Source: Sulfurimicrobium sp963779055
GTDB lineage: Bacteria > Pseudomonadota > Gammaproteobacteria > Burkholderiales > Sulfuricellaceae
NCBI GenBank assembly: GCA_963779055.1
Contig: CAVZWN010000005.1
Location: 186,001 to 250,000 of the forward strand
Direction: 5' to 3'
Length of the DNA: 64,000 bases
Under the pieces are notes generated by a model, which saw only the letters and a list, made by a program, of their open reading frames with translations, was not told the DNA's origin and searched no databases. Made by a program: the position numbers and the translations under genes. The first letter of the stretch is position 1; each line of letters opens with the position of its first letter. Of this stretch, positions 1 through 8,595 are shown one piece after another.

Positions 1-2
1 TC

Positions 3-773
3 GCCCTGCCCAACAAGGAAATCACGCTGCACTTCCAGCCGCAGATCGACCGCGATGGAAAAATTATCGGCGCCGAGGCCCTGGCGCGCTGGGACAACCC
101 GGCACTCGGCTCCGTTTCGCCCACCCAGTTCATCCCCATTGCCGAACAGACCGGGCTGATCATCGAACTGGGAAACCACATCCTGGAAACGGGGTTCAGG
201 ACACTGCGTGAATGGCGGGATGAAGGCATAAAGCTCGACCAGTTCTCCATCAATATCAGCATGCGGCAGTTCACGCATCACAACTTCGTGGCGCAGGTCG
301 AAGCGCTGGTGCAGCGTCATCTTGACGGGGAGTTGTGCCGCAAACTCATATTCGAAGTTACAGAGTCGATTGTGGCGGATGATATCAGCCGCGTCATTCA
401 GGTCATGAACCGGCTTAAAACATCCGGCATCCGGTTCTCGATGGACGACTTCGGCACCGGCTACTCATCACTGAGCTACCTGAACCGGCTTCCTCTGGAC
501 GAGATCAAGATTGATCGCGCCTTTGTCGGCGCACTCAGCCAGAAAGAGGGAGATCGGGCGATGGTCGTGACCATCCTGAACATGGCAAAAATTCTCAAGC
601 TGAATATCGTGGCCGAGGGCGTGGAAACAGGCGGGCAGCTTGAATTTCTCCTGAGCCACGACTGCCATATATTCCAGGGATACTTCTACTCAAAGCCATT
701 ACCGAAAGAACAATTCGAGGCTTACTGCCGTTCCGATATGAAGCCCGGCATTCCACAGACGCCGTCTAAGTAA
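3..773 (+). CDS. EAL-domain c-di-GMP phosphodiesterase, 5' end outside window
   Basis: The reading frame is open from base 3, so the protein starts upstream of the window. What remains is almost a whole EAL domain, which hydrolyses cyclic di-GMP to pGpG using two metal ions. Visible motifs in order are the EAL signature (GAEALARW), the NIS motif, FEVTES, DDFGTGYSS followed by LPLDEIKID, VVAEGVET and QGYF near the C terminus. All metal- and base-binding acidic residues that I can place are present, so the domain looks active. The sequence in front of it is unknown, and a GGDEF or sensor domain is likely in the missing part. The gene ends at a strong bidirectional terminator. Confidence 0.93.
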   Translation, partial: ALPNKEITLHFQPQIDRDGKIIGAEALARWDNPALGSVSPTQFIPIAEQTGLIIELGNHILETGFRTLREWRDEGIKLDQFSINISMRQFTHHNFVAQVEALVQRHLDGELCRKLIFEVTESIVADDISRVIQVMNRLKTSGIRFSMDDFGTGYSSLSYLNRLPLDEIKIDRAFVGALSQKEGDRAMVVTILNMAKILKLNIVAEGVETGGQLEFLLSHDCHIFQGYFYSKPLPKEQFEAYCRSDMKPGIPQTPSK

Positions 774-791
774 GCAAGTGTCAAACAAGAA

Positions 792-822
792 AAACGGGCA
801 CGCCGTTATAGCGTGCCCGTTT
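792..822. terminator. Bidirectional intrinsic terminator
   Basis: A perfect 12-bp stem (792-803 with 811-822) has a 7-base loop. It is A-rich on one side and T-rich on the other, so it can stop transcription from both directions. It lies between the convergent EAL gene (plus) and the small secreted peptide gene (minus). Confidence 0.85.
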
Positions 823-869
823 CTGATTTCTGCCCGATCTTCAGTTGATCGGGTGCTTCAAGATCACCA

Positions 870-1046
870 TTAACGGCCCATAGTCGTAAAATCCAGATCC
901 AGATGCGGCGAATCCGCATCGACCAGATTCTGGTCGATCATATCCCAGGTTTCCGGATCAAGGATGTCTTCGGCGGGATGGTGTGCAAAAGCCGAAAACG
1001 AGGTGAGCAGGGAAGCGAGAACTGCAACTTGAAGTGCTTTTTTCAT
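870..1046 (-). CDS. Small secreted peptide, 58 residues
   Basis: The frame begins MKKALQVAVLASLL and encodes 58 residues. It has a textbook Sec signal peptide: a KK start, a hydrophobic core, and a probable cut after SAFA before HHPAED. The mature peptide is only about 37 residues, acidic, and rich in Asp, His and Pro (for example DPETWDMIDQ and DADSPHLDLD). An AGGAATT element precedes the ATG, and a strong terminator lies just downstream. I do not recognise the family. The acidic, His-containing mature part could bind metal, but that is speculation. It is favoured over two overlapping frames here because only this one has a signal peptide, an RBS and a matching terminator. Confidence 0.7.
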   Translation of the reverse strand: MKKALQVAVLASLLTSFSAFAHHPAEDILDPETWDMIDQNLVDADSPHLDLDFTTMGR

Positions 1047-1269
1047 AATTTAATTCCTGTAAAATTGAAAAAATCAAACGAGTCATGACAGTTACCGACT
1101 GGGCACTTGAAAGCTGCGCTGACCGTTGATGTAATGCATGATAGGGAAGCGAGGTTTCCGGGCTATATCCCACGGGTTACAAGGTGTAACGAGATGTTTC
1201 AGCGGCTGGAACGTGGCCAGCCCTCAAATCATAAGTACTTCTGATATTGACTCAGCACTGGCAGACAAG

Positions 1270-1677
1270 ATGAAGAACAGCATAGACGCCCATATCGATT
1301 TTTCTTTCAAGGGCGAGACGTATTCCCTGTTTTCGACCATCGAGCTGAACAAATTCCTGGAACCCGGCGCTTCTCTGCCATCGGTCCATGCGATTCTGGC
1401 CAGAATGCATGGCATCGACACCTACTCCTATCTCTACGAAGTCATGCAGGAAGAAGAAATCCGCTTTGATAACGCGCAAGGGCTGGCCACAGACTATCTG
1501 TCAGAGGGGGTATTTGATCTGGAGGCGTTTTTTACCGGCGCGCGGAAAAAGAAAACACTTGGCCTGCTGCAGGCCATCGCGACAAGCGAACTGGGCATTG
1601 ACGATCTCGAACAGCACCCTGCACTCAAAAATGCGCTACTCCAGGCCTATCACCTGGGCAATTCCTCCGAAAGCTAG
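1270..1677 (+). CDS. Conserved-looking hypothetical protein
   Basis: The protein is about 135 residues if started at the ATG at 1270. The frame is open back to an ATG at 1138, but that extension (residues such as CFSGWNVASPQ) looks non-coding. The body begins KNSIDAHIDFSFKGETYSL, continues with a helix-rich acidic region and ends NSSES. No signal peptide or membrane segment is seen. There are no catalytic motifs that I recognise. It lies between the small secreted peptide gene and the globin-coupled diguanylate cyclase, and may belong with the latter. Start and function are uncertain. Confidence 0.55.
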   Translation: MKNSIDAHIDFSFKGETYSLFSTIELNKFLEPGASLPSVHAILARMHGIDTYSYLYEVMQEEEIRFDNAQGLATDYLSEGVFDLEAFFTGARKKKTLGLLQAIATSELGIDDLEQHPALKNALLQAYHLGNSSES

Positions 1678-1821
1678 CAGCACCGCCGCGCGCGCCCATT
1701 TCACCGCCAGCCAGGCCTTGTAGCTCGCCATTCCCGGGCAGCAACGCCTGCCCAGGCACGGCCATTAAAAACAATACGAATGCTATAATAGTTTTTTATG
1801 GGATAACTGGGGGATTGTTGA

Positions 1822-3387
1822 ATGCAAGCCGATGGCGCGGTACTGTATAAAATCGCCCTGGAGATGGGCATCACCGATGATGAAATCAACGCCCGCAAGG
1901 CTTTCCTTGAATTTGACGAAAACGACATTGCGCGGCTCCGGAATCTGCACGAGGAACTGAAAGATGCGCGCGCAGAGGTGGTTGATACTTTCTACAGTCA
2001 CATCCTTTCCTTCGGCGAAACCCGAGCCTTTCTTTGTGACGATGCCCAAATCTCGCACCTCAAGCGCGCCCAGACCCAGTATTTCGAGGGCCTGACAGCG
2101 GGTGAATACGACAGCGACTATACCCGAGACCGCCTGCGCATCGGCATCGCACATCAGCGTATCGGGCTGGAACCCAAGTGGTATCTCGGCGCTTATTACA
2201 AATATCTCTCCATGCTCTTCCCGCATCTGTGGAAGGCGGGTGGGCTCGCCGACCACGCTTCCATAAACAACATGCGCGCTTTGCTGAAGATTGTCTTCTT
2301 CGACATGGGCATCGCCATCGACAGCTATATTCACGACCGGCAGAGGAATATCAGCCTGAAGATGTCGCAACTGGCCGCGCTCAACCAGGTGGCTGCCGCG
2401 CTGACTTCTTCGCTCAGCCTGCGCGAAGTGCTCGACGAGGTGATGCGCTGCGCCATCGCTTTCACCCATTCGCGGGCATCCTGTATCGCTTTTTACGACC
2501 AGACCGAGAGGCTATTCAAGGAATGGGTGACCCAGGGGCTGTCCGGGGAATTCATCAACCGTATGGAATTTCGCTGCGGCGGCCTGGCCGACGAGGCGTT
2601 CACCTCCGGCGACTACGTGCTCAGCAACGACCTGCCCGGCACGCGCCATCAACTCAGCCAGCTGGCAAGGGAAGAGGACATCCGTTCCTTCGTCTGCCTG
2701 CCGCTGACTTTTCACGATCAGCCACTGGGCGTGCTGTACGTGTATCGCGATGATCGCGACGATTTCCACCCGGATGAAATCGAACTGCTCACCACTTTCG
2801 CCAACCTTGCGGCGGGCGCCATCAACAACGCACGCCTGCACGCCAGGATGACCGATCTGGCCAGCATGGACGGACTGACCGGTCTGTATAACCGGCGCAC
2901 TTTTGACGAACGCCTGATAATCGAAGCCGGGCGCTGCGCGCGCTACAAGAACCGCTATTCCATACTGATGCTGGACGTGGACCATTTCAAGCAGGTCAAC
3001 GACACCTACGGGCACCAGGCAGGAGATGCCGTGCTGCGCTTTCTGGCCGAGCTGCTCCGTTGCCAGATACGAACTACAGTAGACGTGGCGGCGCGTTTCG
3101 GCGGCGAGGAATTTGTCATTCTGTTGCCCGAAACCGACAAGCTGGGTGCCTACTGCTTGGCCGAAAGAATCCGCGATGCCATGGAAAAATCCCGCATCCC
3201 GCTCCCTAGCGGCGAAAACATAGCCGTGACAGTGAGCATTGGCGTCTGCGGGCATCCCGATTGCGGCAGCTCCGCCGAGGAAATCATTGCGAACGCCGAC
3301 AAGATGCTCTATCGCGCCAAGCAGGGGGGGCGCAACCGCACCAAAGTCTTCGGCGGCCTGCCCGAACAGATCGCCTGCCCGGGTTGA
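1822..3387 (+). CDS. Globin-coupled sensor diguanylate cyclase (globin-GAF-GGDEF)
   Basis: The 521-residue protein has three parts. Residues about 25-170 form a protoglobin/globin-sensor domain, with the likely heme-proximal His in the segment GIAHQRIGLEPKWY. Residues about 190-340 form a GAF domain ending in FANLAAGAINNAR. The C terminus is a GGDEF domain with an intact GGEEF at residues 427-431, so it should make c-di-GMP from GTP under control of O2 or another heme ligand. The product-inhibition I-site (RxxD five residues before GGEEF) is not canonical: the position reads TTVD, lacking Arg. A -10-like TATAAT lies at 1784-1789 and a GGGGGA element precedes the ATG. Confidence 0.93.
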   Translation: MQADGAVLYKIALEMGITDDEINARKAFLEFDENDIARLRNLHEELKDARAEVVDTFYSHILSFGETRAFLCDDAQISHLKRAQTQYFEGLTAGEYDSDYTRDRLRIGIAHQRIGLEPKWYLGAYYKYLSMLFPHLWKAGGLADHASINNMRALLKIVFFDMGIAIDSYIHDRQRNISLKMSQLAALNQVAAALTSSLSLREVLDEVMRCAIAFTHSRASCIAFYDQTERLFKEWVTQGLSGEFINRMEFRCGGLADEAFTSGDYVLSNDLPGTRHQLSQLAREEDIRSFVCLPLTFHDQPLGVLYVYRDDRDDFHPDEIELLTTFANLAAGAINNARLHARMTDLASMDGLTGLYNRRTFDERLIIEAGRCARYKNRYSILMLDVDHFKQVNDTYGHQAGDAVLRFLAELLRCQIRTTVDVAARFGGEEFVILLPETDKLGAYCLAERIRDAMEKSRIPLPSGENIAVTVSIGVCGHPDCGSSAEEIIANADKMLYRAKQGGRNRTKVFGGLPEQIACPG

Positions 3388-3483
3388 TGCCTGCGGGGCA
3401 TCGGTTTCCTTAATTTTCGCCCGGCCCGCTGGCGAAACGAAATACCGCATCACACCCGGCATGGGCCCGAATCATGAAAAACC

Positions 3484-3567
3484 ATTGACCCGGCCAGAAT
3501 TTATTTGAACTTGTAGGTCGGGCTTCAGCCCGACCTACAAGTTCAAACATCAAATGGCCGTATCAAT
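3484..3567. repeat. Short palindromic MITE-like element, copy 1
   Basis: An 84-bp element has imperfect terminal inverted repeats (ATTGACCCGGCCA and, on the other strand, ATTGATACGGCCA). They surround a perfect 21-bp hairpin (3504-3524 with 3527-3547) built on GTAGGTCGGGCT. The same ends and core occur in inverted orientation at 36351-36482. Confidence 0.7.
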
Positions 3568-3637
3568 AACCGTGCACAGGGCTCCATTGCTCGTGAACAT
3601 CGGCTAATATGCGGCAACTGAACTAGTTGCGCATGCC

Positions 3638-4798
3638 ATGAACACCAAAAAGATTCTTTCCTACCTGGTTTCTGAATCCACGCCCCTGAGCATGGGCGAA
3701 AAACTGCGTGCCACGTTCGCCGCCTTTGCCGCCACGCTTGTAGTCGGACTCGCCAGCAGCCTGTTCCTGCAGGGCAGCGGCCTGCACATCATGGTTGCGT
3801 CCATGGGCGCCTCGGCGGTGTTGCTGTTTGCCGTTCCACATAGCCCGCTGACGCAGCCCTGGCCGCTGGTCGGGGGGCACCTGATTTCCGCCTTCATCGG
3901 CATCACCTGCGCAAAACTGGTGCCGGACGTGTGGGTCGCCACCGCGCTGGCAGTTTCCCTCTCCATCCTGGCCATGCACTTGACCCATAGCCTGCACCCG
4001 CCCGGCGGCGCGATTGCCATGATGACCGTGCTGGGGAACAGCCATGGCATCGCGAACGACTACGCTTTCGTCCTTGCGCCGGTAGGTCTCAATGCGCTGC
4101 TGATACTGCTGATGGCACTCATGCTCAACAATATTTCCGGGCATCGCTATCCTGCCCAGGCTTTTCGTGGCAAGGACAAGAAACATCAGCACAGCGACCC
4201 CAAGCCGCTTGACCGTATCGGCATCGACGAAGGCGATCTTCGCCAGGCCCTGCGCGACATGGATGTTTACCTCGACGTGAGCGAGGCGGACCTGAACCAG
4301 GTCTACAGCCGGGCCGGCATGCACGCCTACCGCCGGAAGATGGGCGAGATCACCTGCGGCGACATCATGTCGCGCGACATCACCTCGGTCGAATTCGGCA
4401 CCGAACTGGAAGAAGCCTGGGCACTGCTGCGCTTCCACAAGGTCGGCGCCATCCCGGTACTGGACCCGGCGCGGCGCGTGATCGGCATCATCTCGCTGGT
4501 CGATTTCCTCAAGCGCGCCAACCTCAAGACCTATGAAACCTTCGAGGACAAGCTGATCAAATTCATCCGCCGCACCCCCGGTCTGACTTCTGAAAAACCT
4601 GAAGTAGTGGGCCAGATCATGGCCTCGCCTGTATACACGGCACAGGAAGGCATGCATATCCTGGAACTGGTGCCCATGCTCTCTGACCACGGCCTGCACC
4701 ATATCCCCATCGTCAATGACGAACGGCGGCTGGTAGGGATGGTCACCCAGTCCGACCTGATCGCGGCGCTGTATGCGGGCGGATCGAAGCAAGGCTGA
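3638..4798 (+). CDS. HPP-family membrane protein with CBS pair
   Basis: The 386-residue protein has two parts. Residues about 20-175 form an HPP-family membrane domain with several hydrophobic segments and the name-giving motif LHPPGGA. Residues about 240-380 form a tandem CBS module (GDIMSRDITSV, then a second copy beginning QIMASPVYTA), which usually binds adenine nucleotides and regulates the attached domain. HPP proteins of plastids and cyanobacteria have been linked to nitrite transport. For this HPP-CBS architecture a transport role is plausible but the substrate is unknown. A run of 60 bases separates it from purB. Confidence 0.88.
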   Translation: MNTKKILSYLVSESTPLSMGEKLRATFAAFAATLVVGLASSLFLQGSGLHIMVASMGASAVLLFAVPHSPLTQPWPLVGGHLISAFIGITCAKLVPDVWVATALAVSLSILAMHLTHSLHPPGGAIAMMTVLGNSHGIANDYAFVLAPVGLNALLILLMALMLNNISGHRYPAQAFRGKDKKHQHSDPKPLDRIGIDEGDLRQALRDMDVYLDVSEADLNQVYSRAGMHAYRRKMGEITCGDIMSRDITSVEFGTELEEAWALLRFHKVGAIPVLDPARRVIGIISLVDFLKRANLKTYETFEDKLIKFIRRTPGLTSEKPEVVGQIMASPVYTAQEGMHILELVPMLSDHGLHHIPIVNDERRLVGMVTQSDLIAALYAGGSKQG

Positions 4799-4858
4799 AC
4801 GTTCGCCGCGCCATTTGGGTTAAAATGCCGTTTTCACCCGTTTTCCAAGAGTCAGATC

Positions 4859-6229
4859 ATGCCACTTTCCACCCTCACCGCTCTCTCTCCACTTGACGGA
4901 CGCTACCACGGCAAACTTGACAGCCTGCGCCCCTATTTCAGCGAATTCGGGCTGATCCACCACCGCGTGCGGGTGGAAGTGGAATGGCTCAAAGCCTTGA
5001 GCCAGGAAGCTGCCATCAGCGAAGTGCCGCCCTTCTCCACCGCCACCATGGCCGAGCTGGACCAACTGGTTGCGGCCTTCTCGGAAGCCGATGCCCTGGC
5101 TGTAAAAGACATCGAGAAAACCACCAACCACGACGTGAAAGCCGTTGAATACTGGTTGAAGAACAAACTCGCCAACAACGTTGAAGTGATGAAGGTCAGC
5201 GAATTCATCCATTTTGCCCTGACCTCGGAAGACATCAACAACCTCTCCCACGCCCTGATGCTGAAATCGGCGCGCGACAGCGTGATGCTGCCCGGCCTGG
5301 AGAAAGTCATCGCCAGGCTGCGTGAGCTGGCCCACGGCCTCGCCGCCCAGCCCATGCTGTCGCGCACCCACGGCCAGCCAGCCTCGCCTTCCACGGTCGG
5401 CAAAGAGCTGGCCAACGTAGTGTACCGCCTGGAACGCCAGAAGGCGCGCATCTCCGGCGTGGAAATCCTCGGCAAAATCAACGGTGCGGTGGGAAACTAC
5501 AACGCCCATCTTTCCGCCTACCCCGAGATCGACTGGGAAAAATTCGCCAAAGCTTTTGTCGAAGGGCTGGGCCTGACCCTCAACCCCTACACCATCCAGA
5601 TCGAGCCGCACGACTACATGGCCGAACTGTTCGACGCCTTCGGTCGCTCAAATACCATCCTGATCGACATGGACCGCGACGTGTGGGGCTATATCTCGCT
5701 CGGCTACTTCAAGCAGAAGGTCAAGGCGGGCGAAGTGGGCTCCTCCACCATGCCGCACAAGGTCAACCCCATCGACTTCGAGAACTCGGAAGGCAACCTC
5801 GGCCTGGCCAACGCCATGCTGCGCCATCTGAGTGAAAAACTCCCGATCTCGCGCTGGCAGCGTGACCTCACCGACTCCACCGTGCTGCGCAACATGGGCG
5901 TGGGCCTGGGCTATACCCTGCTGGCCTACGAATCCACCCTGCGCGGACTGGGCAAGCTGGAAGTCAACCCGCAGCGCCTCGACGACGACCTCGACCACAA
6001 CTGGGAAGTGCTGGCCGAGCCGATCCAGACCGTAATGCGCCGCTACGGCGTGGCCAATCCCTACGAGCAGCTCAAGGAACTCACGCGCGGCAAGAGCGGC
6101 ATCAACCGCGAAACGCTGCACGCCTTCATCCAGAACCTGGCGATCCCGGAAGGCGAGAAAGCGCGCCTGCTGCAGATGACGCCGGGCAACTACATCGGCA
6201 TTGCTGTCGAACTGGCAAAGCGCGTTTAA
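4859..6229 (+). CDS. purB: Adenylosuccinate lyase
   Basis: The 456-residue protein matches the long bacterial PurB class (starts TALSPLDGRYHGK). PurB acts twice in purine synthesis, splitting fumarate from SAICAR and from adenylosuccinate. The fumarase/aspartase superfamily signature SSTMPHKVNPIDFENSEGN is intact, as are TSEDINN and the catalytic-His segment SRTHGQPASP. Length is full. It stands alone on the plus strand behind the HPP-CBS gene; a weak hairpin follows the stop codon. Confidence 0.97.
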   Translation: MPLSTLTALSPLDGRYHGKLDSLRPYFSEFGLIHHRVRVEVEWLKALSQEAAISEVPPFSTATMAELDQLVAAFSEADALAVKDIEKTTNHDVKAVEYWLKNKLANNVEVMKVSEFIHFALTSEDINNLSHALMLKSARDSVMLPGLEKVIARLRELAHGLAAQPMLSRTHGQPASPSTVGKELANVVYRLERQKARISGVEILGKINGAVGNYNAHLSAYPEIDWEKFAKAFVEGLGLTLNPYTIQIEPHDYMAELFDAFGRSNTILIDMDRDVWGYISLGYFKQKVKAGEVGSSTMPHKVNPIDFENSEGNLGLANAMLRHLSEKLPISRWQRDLTDSTVLRNMGVGLGYTLLAYESTLRGLGKLEVNPQRLDDDLDHNWEVLAEPIQTVMRRYGVANPYEQLKELTRGKSGINRETLHAFIQNLAIPEGEKARLLQMTPGNYIGIAVELAKRV

Positions 6230-6241
6230 GCAGCCCACCGA

Positions 6242-6281
6242 CCGAAACTGCCCCGCCCTTTCAGACGCGGATCAGTTTCGG
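6242..6281. terminator. Possible weak terminator after purB
   Basis: CCGAAACTG (6242-6250) pairs with CAGTTTCGG (6273-6281) across a GC-rich loop of 22 bases. There is no T-run, so this is at best a weak or factor-assisted terminator. Confidence 0.3.
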
Positions 6282-6375
6282 CCCGCACCCCCTGCCGCCG
6301 TAAAATCTCGCGGCACCCTTCTCCCTGATTGCAACTTTGGGCGAACTGGCCATTCCCTCTGAAACAAAACTGACC

Positions 6376-6459
6376 TTATTTTTGTGAAATTCTCATGGCG
6401 TAGATCGTCCGCTTGGTGTCAAAAAGGTAGGTGAGTCGCCGCGATCTCCCTTGATCCAT
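6376..6459 (-). pseudogene. Possible C-terminal gene remnant beside the IS
   Basis: A short minus-strand frame, open from just after a stop near 6486, ends with the protein-like segment RRLTYLFDTKRTIYAMRISQ. It looks like the tail of a once longer protein rather than random sequence, but it has no RBS and no recognisable family. It lies between purB and the left end of the IS, a region of apparent gene decay. Evidence is weak. Confidence 0.2.
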
Positions 6460-6558
6460 TTCAACAGCGTACCAAGCATAAAAATCCCCCTATTTCTCTG
6501 CTTGTGACCTGCCCCCAATAGCCATACCATTCATTTGGCAGGAAGTCCGGTTGCAAGA

Positions 6559-7389
6559 TTAAATGATTTCTTCCTCGTTGTGTTCACTTGCACTGACAGA
6601 CTTCTGGCGGTGCAAGGCCGCAAAAAGTGCCGGGGGCATTCTCCGGCAACCGCTATGTGGCCGGATTTCGTTGTAGTCCTGGCGCCAAGTGGCGATAGCA
6701 GACCTCGCCTGAGGTAAAGACCCGAACCAATGCTCGTTCAGGCATTCATCTCGAAACTTGCCGTTAAAGCTCTCGATGTAGCCGTTCTGCATTGGCCGCC
6801 CTGGCTGGATCAAGATATGGCGAATGCCATGGGCCTGTGCCCAGGCCATAAAAACCCGGCTGGTGAACTCCGGCCCGTTATCGGTGCGTACTGCGCCCGG
6901 ATAGCCCCGGAAGGCGGCAGCCCGATCCAGAAGCCGGGTAACGTATTGCCCCGAGATGCCGTAATCCACCCCGATATCGATGCACTCGTGACTGAAATCG
7001 TCGGCCACTGTCAGACACTTGATACGCCGTCCTGATGCCAAACTGTCGCTGACAAAATCCATGCTCCAAACCGCATTAACTGCCTGAGCCATTTGCAGCG
7101 GCACCCGCTCGCTCTCAGGCCGCTTGGCCTTCTTGCGCTTCCTGACCATCAGGTTGGATGCCCGGTAGAGCCGATAGACCCGTTTGTGATTCACTCCGGG
7201 AAATGCCGGACGCAAGAGGTCATGGATGCGTCGGTAGCCAAACCGCCGCCTGACCAAGGCGATCTCGATGATCGCTGCGCTCAGGTCCTGGGTGTGTTGA
7301 TCTGGCACCGGCGGATGGCGGTAGCTGTCGCGGGAAAGCCCCACAAGACGACACGCATGGCGCTCGGACAGATCGAACTGCTCGATCAT
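6559..7389 (-). CDS. IS3-family transposase OrfB (DDE integrase core)
   Basis: This is the catalytic subunit, 276 residues from its first ATG. An N-terminal HTH_21-like segment (RRFGYRRIHDLL) precedes the rve integrase core. The DDE triad is visible: Asp in WSMDFVSD, Asp in VRTDNGPEF, and Glu in YIESFNGKFRDE. The frame is open upstream of the ATG across the end of orfA (residues APQVKRESIGQ just before). That fits the usual -1 programmed frameshift producing an OrfAB fusion; the likely slip region is GTTTTC near 7439-7444. There is no truncation. Confidence 0.93.
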   Translation of the reverse strand: MIEQFDLSERHACRLVGLSRDSYRHPPVPDQHTQDLSAAIIEIALVRRRFGYRRIHDLLRPAFPGVNHKRVYRLYRASNLMVRKRKKAKRPESERVPLQMAQAVNAVWSMDFVSDSLASGRRIKCLTVADDFSHECIDIGVDYGISGQYVTRLLDRAAAFRGYPGAVRTDNGPEFTSRVFMAWAQAHGIRHILIQPGRPMQNGYIESFNGKFRDECLNEHWFGSLPQARSAIATWRQDYNEIRPHSGCRRMPPALFAALHRQKSVSASEHNEEEII

Positions 7390-7421
7390 CTGCCCGATGG
7401 ACTCACGCTTGACCTGTGGGG

Positions 7422-7697
7422 CTAACGCTTTACCCCGAAAACACTCTTCAAGGCATGGATGTCCAGGTGCGCCTCTGCCAGCAGTTTCTTGAGCTTGGCG
7501 TTCTCGCCTTCCAATTCCTTCAGCCGCCGGGCATCAGAAACCTCCATTCCACCAAACTTCGACCGCCACTTATAGAAGGTGGCGTCGCTAAAGCCGCCGT
7601 TACGGCACAGTTCCTTGATCGGCATTCCGGCTTCAGCCTGTTTCAGAAAACCGATGATCTGTTCTTCGCTAAATCTACTGTTCTTCATGTCCGTCAT
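7422..7697 (-). CDS. IS3-family transposase OrfA (HTH)
   Basis: The 91-residue DNA-binding partner has a helix-turn-helix of the HTH_8/Transposase_8 type (SRFSEEQIIGFLKQAEAG, then SDATFYKWRSKFGG). A leucine-zipper-like helix follows (LKELEGENAKLKKLLAEAHL). Two starts are possible: ATG at 7697, or ATG at 7688, which is better spaced behind GGAGA. It ends just inside orfB, which lies in the -1 frame. Confidence 0.92.
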   Translation of the reverse strand: MTDMKNSRFSEEQIIGFLKQAEAGMPIKELCRNGGFSDATFYKWRSKFGGMEVSDARRLKELEGENAKLKKLLAEAHLDIHALKSVFGVKR

Positions 7698-7760
7698 TCT
7701 CCATAAAATTGACAGACTTCTCTACTTCAGATTGGTACGGCAGGAAGGGAGCAGGTCACA

Positions 7761-8360
7761 TATCTCCTCTGTTCAGATTGCGAAAATAAGTTGAACAATA
7801 ACTACGATGCGTATGGGATAAATATCTTCAAAGAGATGGCTGGCGAGACTAGAGATAGCGACACCGGAGTCTCTTTCACAGAGATTGATAGGCAACACCT
7901 ACGAATGTTCTTCTTGTCTTTGCTTTGGCGAATCGCAGTATCAAGCCATAAGTCGTACAGCAACATTCATCTTCCAATTAAATTGGAAGATGAACTGCAC
8001 CGAGCATTTAGAGATGACAAGAAAATCCGCGATGCTGCGTTTACGGTAACCATTCATAAACTGCGCGATTCTGAAAAACAAACTGGCTTCACGGATGACG
8101 GTCTTCGCGAAAGCATCATCGCGCCATTTGAACGAAAGCAGGATGGCTTTCGTTCAGCGTGTTTCACCTTCTTTGGATTTTTTGTTGAAATATTCTTTCC
8201 TGGGTTGCCACAGAGGTACTCAAAGAGGCTTGGAAGAATTTCTGGTAGCGGTTCAATAATTTTTGCCCCATATCAAGAAGTGCGCGATATCCCAGAGATT
8301 TTAGAAATTCTTATAAAGTCATTCCAAAAACACGAAAACGGCCTCTCAAAAGTTGGCTAA
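7761..8360 (+). pseudogene. 5'-truncated gene abutting the IS (zinc-ribbon-like hypothetical protein)
   Basis: The frame is open from the right IS boundary to the stop at 8360, about 199 residues with no proper start codon; the first usable codon is a TTG at 7791. The junction-proximal segment LLCSDCENKL carries a CxxC pair, as in HNH or zinc-ribbon proteins. The rest (SFTEIDRQHLRMFFLSLLWR, and later APYQEVRDIPEIL) is ordinary coding-like sequence. Compared with its neighbours it is AT-rich, suggesting foreign origin. The missing N-terminal half is not found left of the IS, so insertion was accompanied by deletion or rearrangement. Confidence 0.6.
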
Positions 8361-8595
8361 CTCGTCCGACCGGTGTCTTCGGCTTTGGTTCGGATGAAGG
8401 TCGGCTTACGGGTGGATTCTTTACAAGGCTGTCTGGCCGCTGTGTGTCGAGAGCGGAAGTTCACACTCCAAAGTACAACTGATTTAATTGTGAACACGAG
8501 GCAAGGAACAGTGAAACTTTCTATCAGTTACTGCAGTACCTGAATCGCCATTGACTGCCTGCGCTCGCAGGGACTGGGCCGTCCTTGTCGAGCCT
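8361..8595. other. Intergenic stretch without recognisable features
   Basis: About 235 bases lie between the truncated gene (plus) and prmC (minus). No open frame of convincing quality, no tRNA-like fold and no T-tailed hairpin is seen. It may hold decayed sequence from the same island. Confidence 0.5.

Larger units (their letters stand above)
6505..7758 (-). mobile_element. IS3-family insertion sequence (IS407-like group)
   Basis: The element is about 1254 bp, with imperfect terminal inverted repeats: TGACCTGCCCCC at 6505 and, on the opposite strand at 7758, TGACCTGCTCCC. Further inside, GCCATACCA and GCCGTACCA also match. The similarity extends two bases outward (TGTGACC), so the exact ends could be 6503-7760. 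It carries orfA and orfB on the minus strand. I could not find a target-site duplication for either choice of ends, which suggests rearrangement after insertion. Both transposase frames are intact, so the element may be functional. Confidence 0.9.

Noticed and set aside
903..1173. Two overlapping frames of 61 and 71 codons (plus and minus)
   Set aside because: Neither has an RBS or protein-like composition; the 58-residue minus-strand frame at 870-1046 has both plus a signal peptide.
3623..4792. Minus-strand frame of 389 codons opposite the HPP-CBS gene
   Set aside because: GC-rich antisense shadow; the plus-strand frame has clear HPP and CBS motifs.
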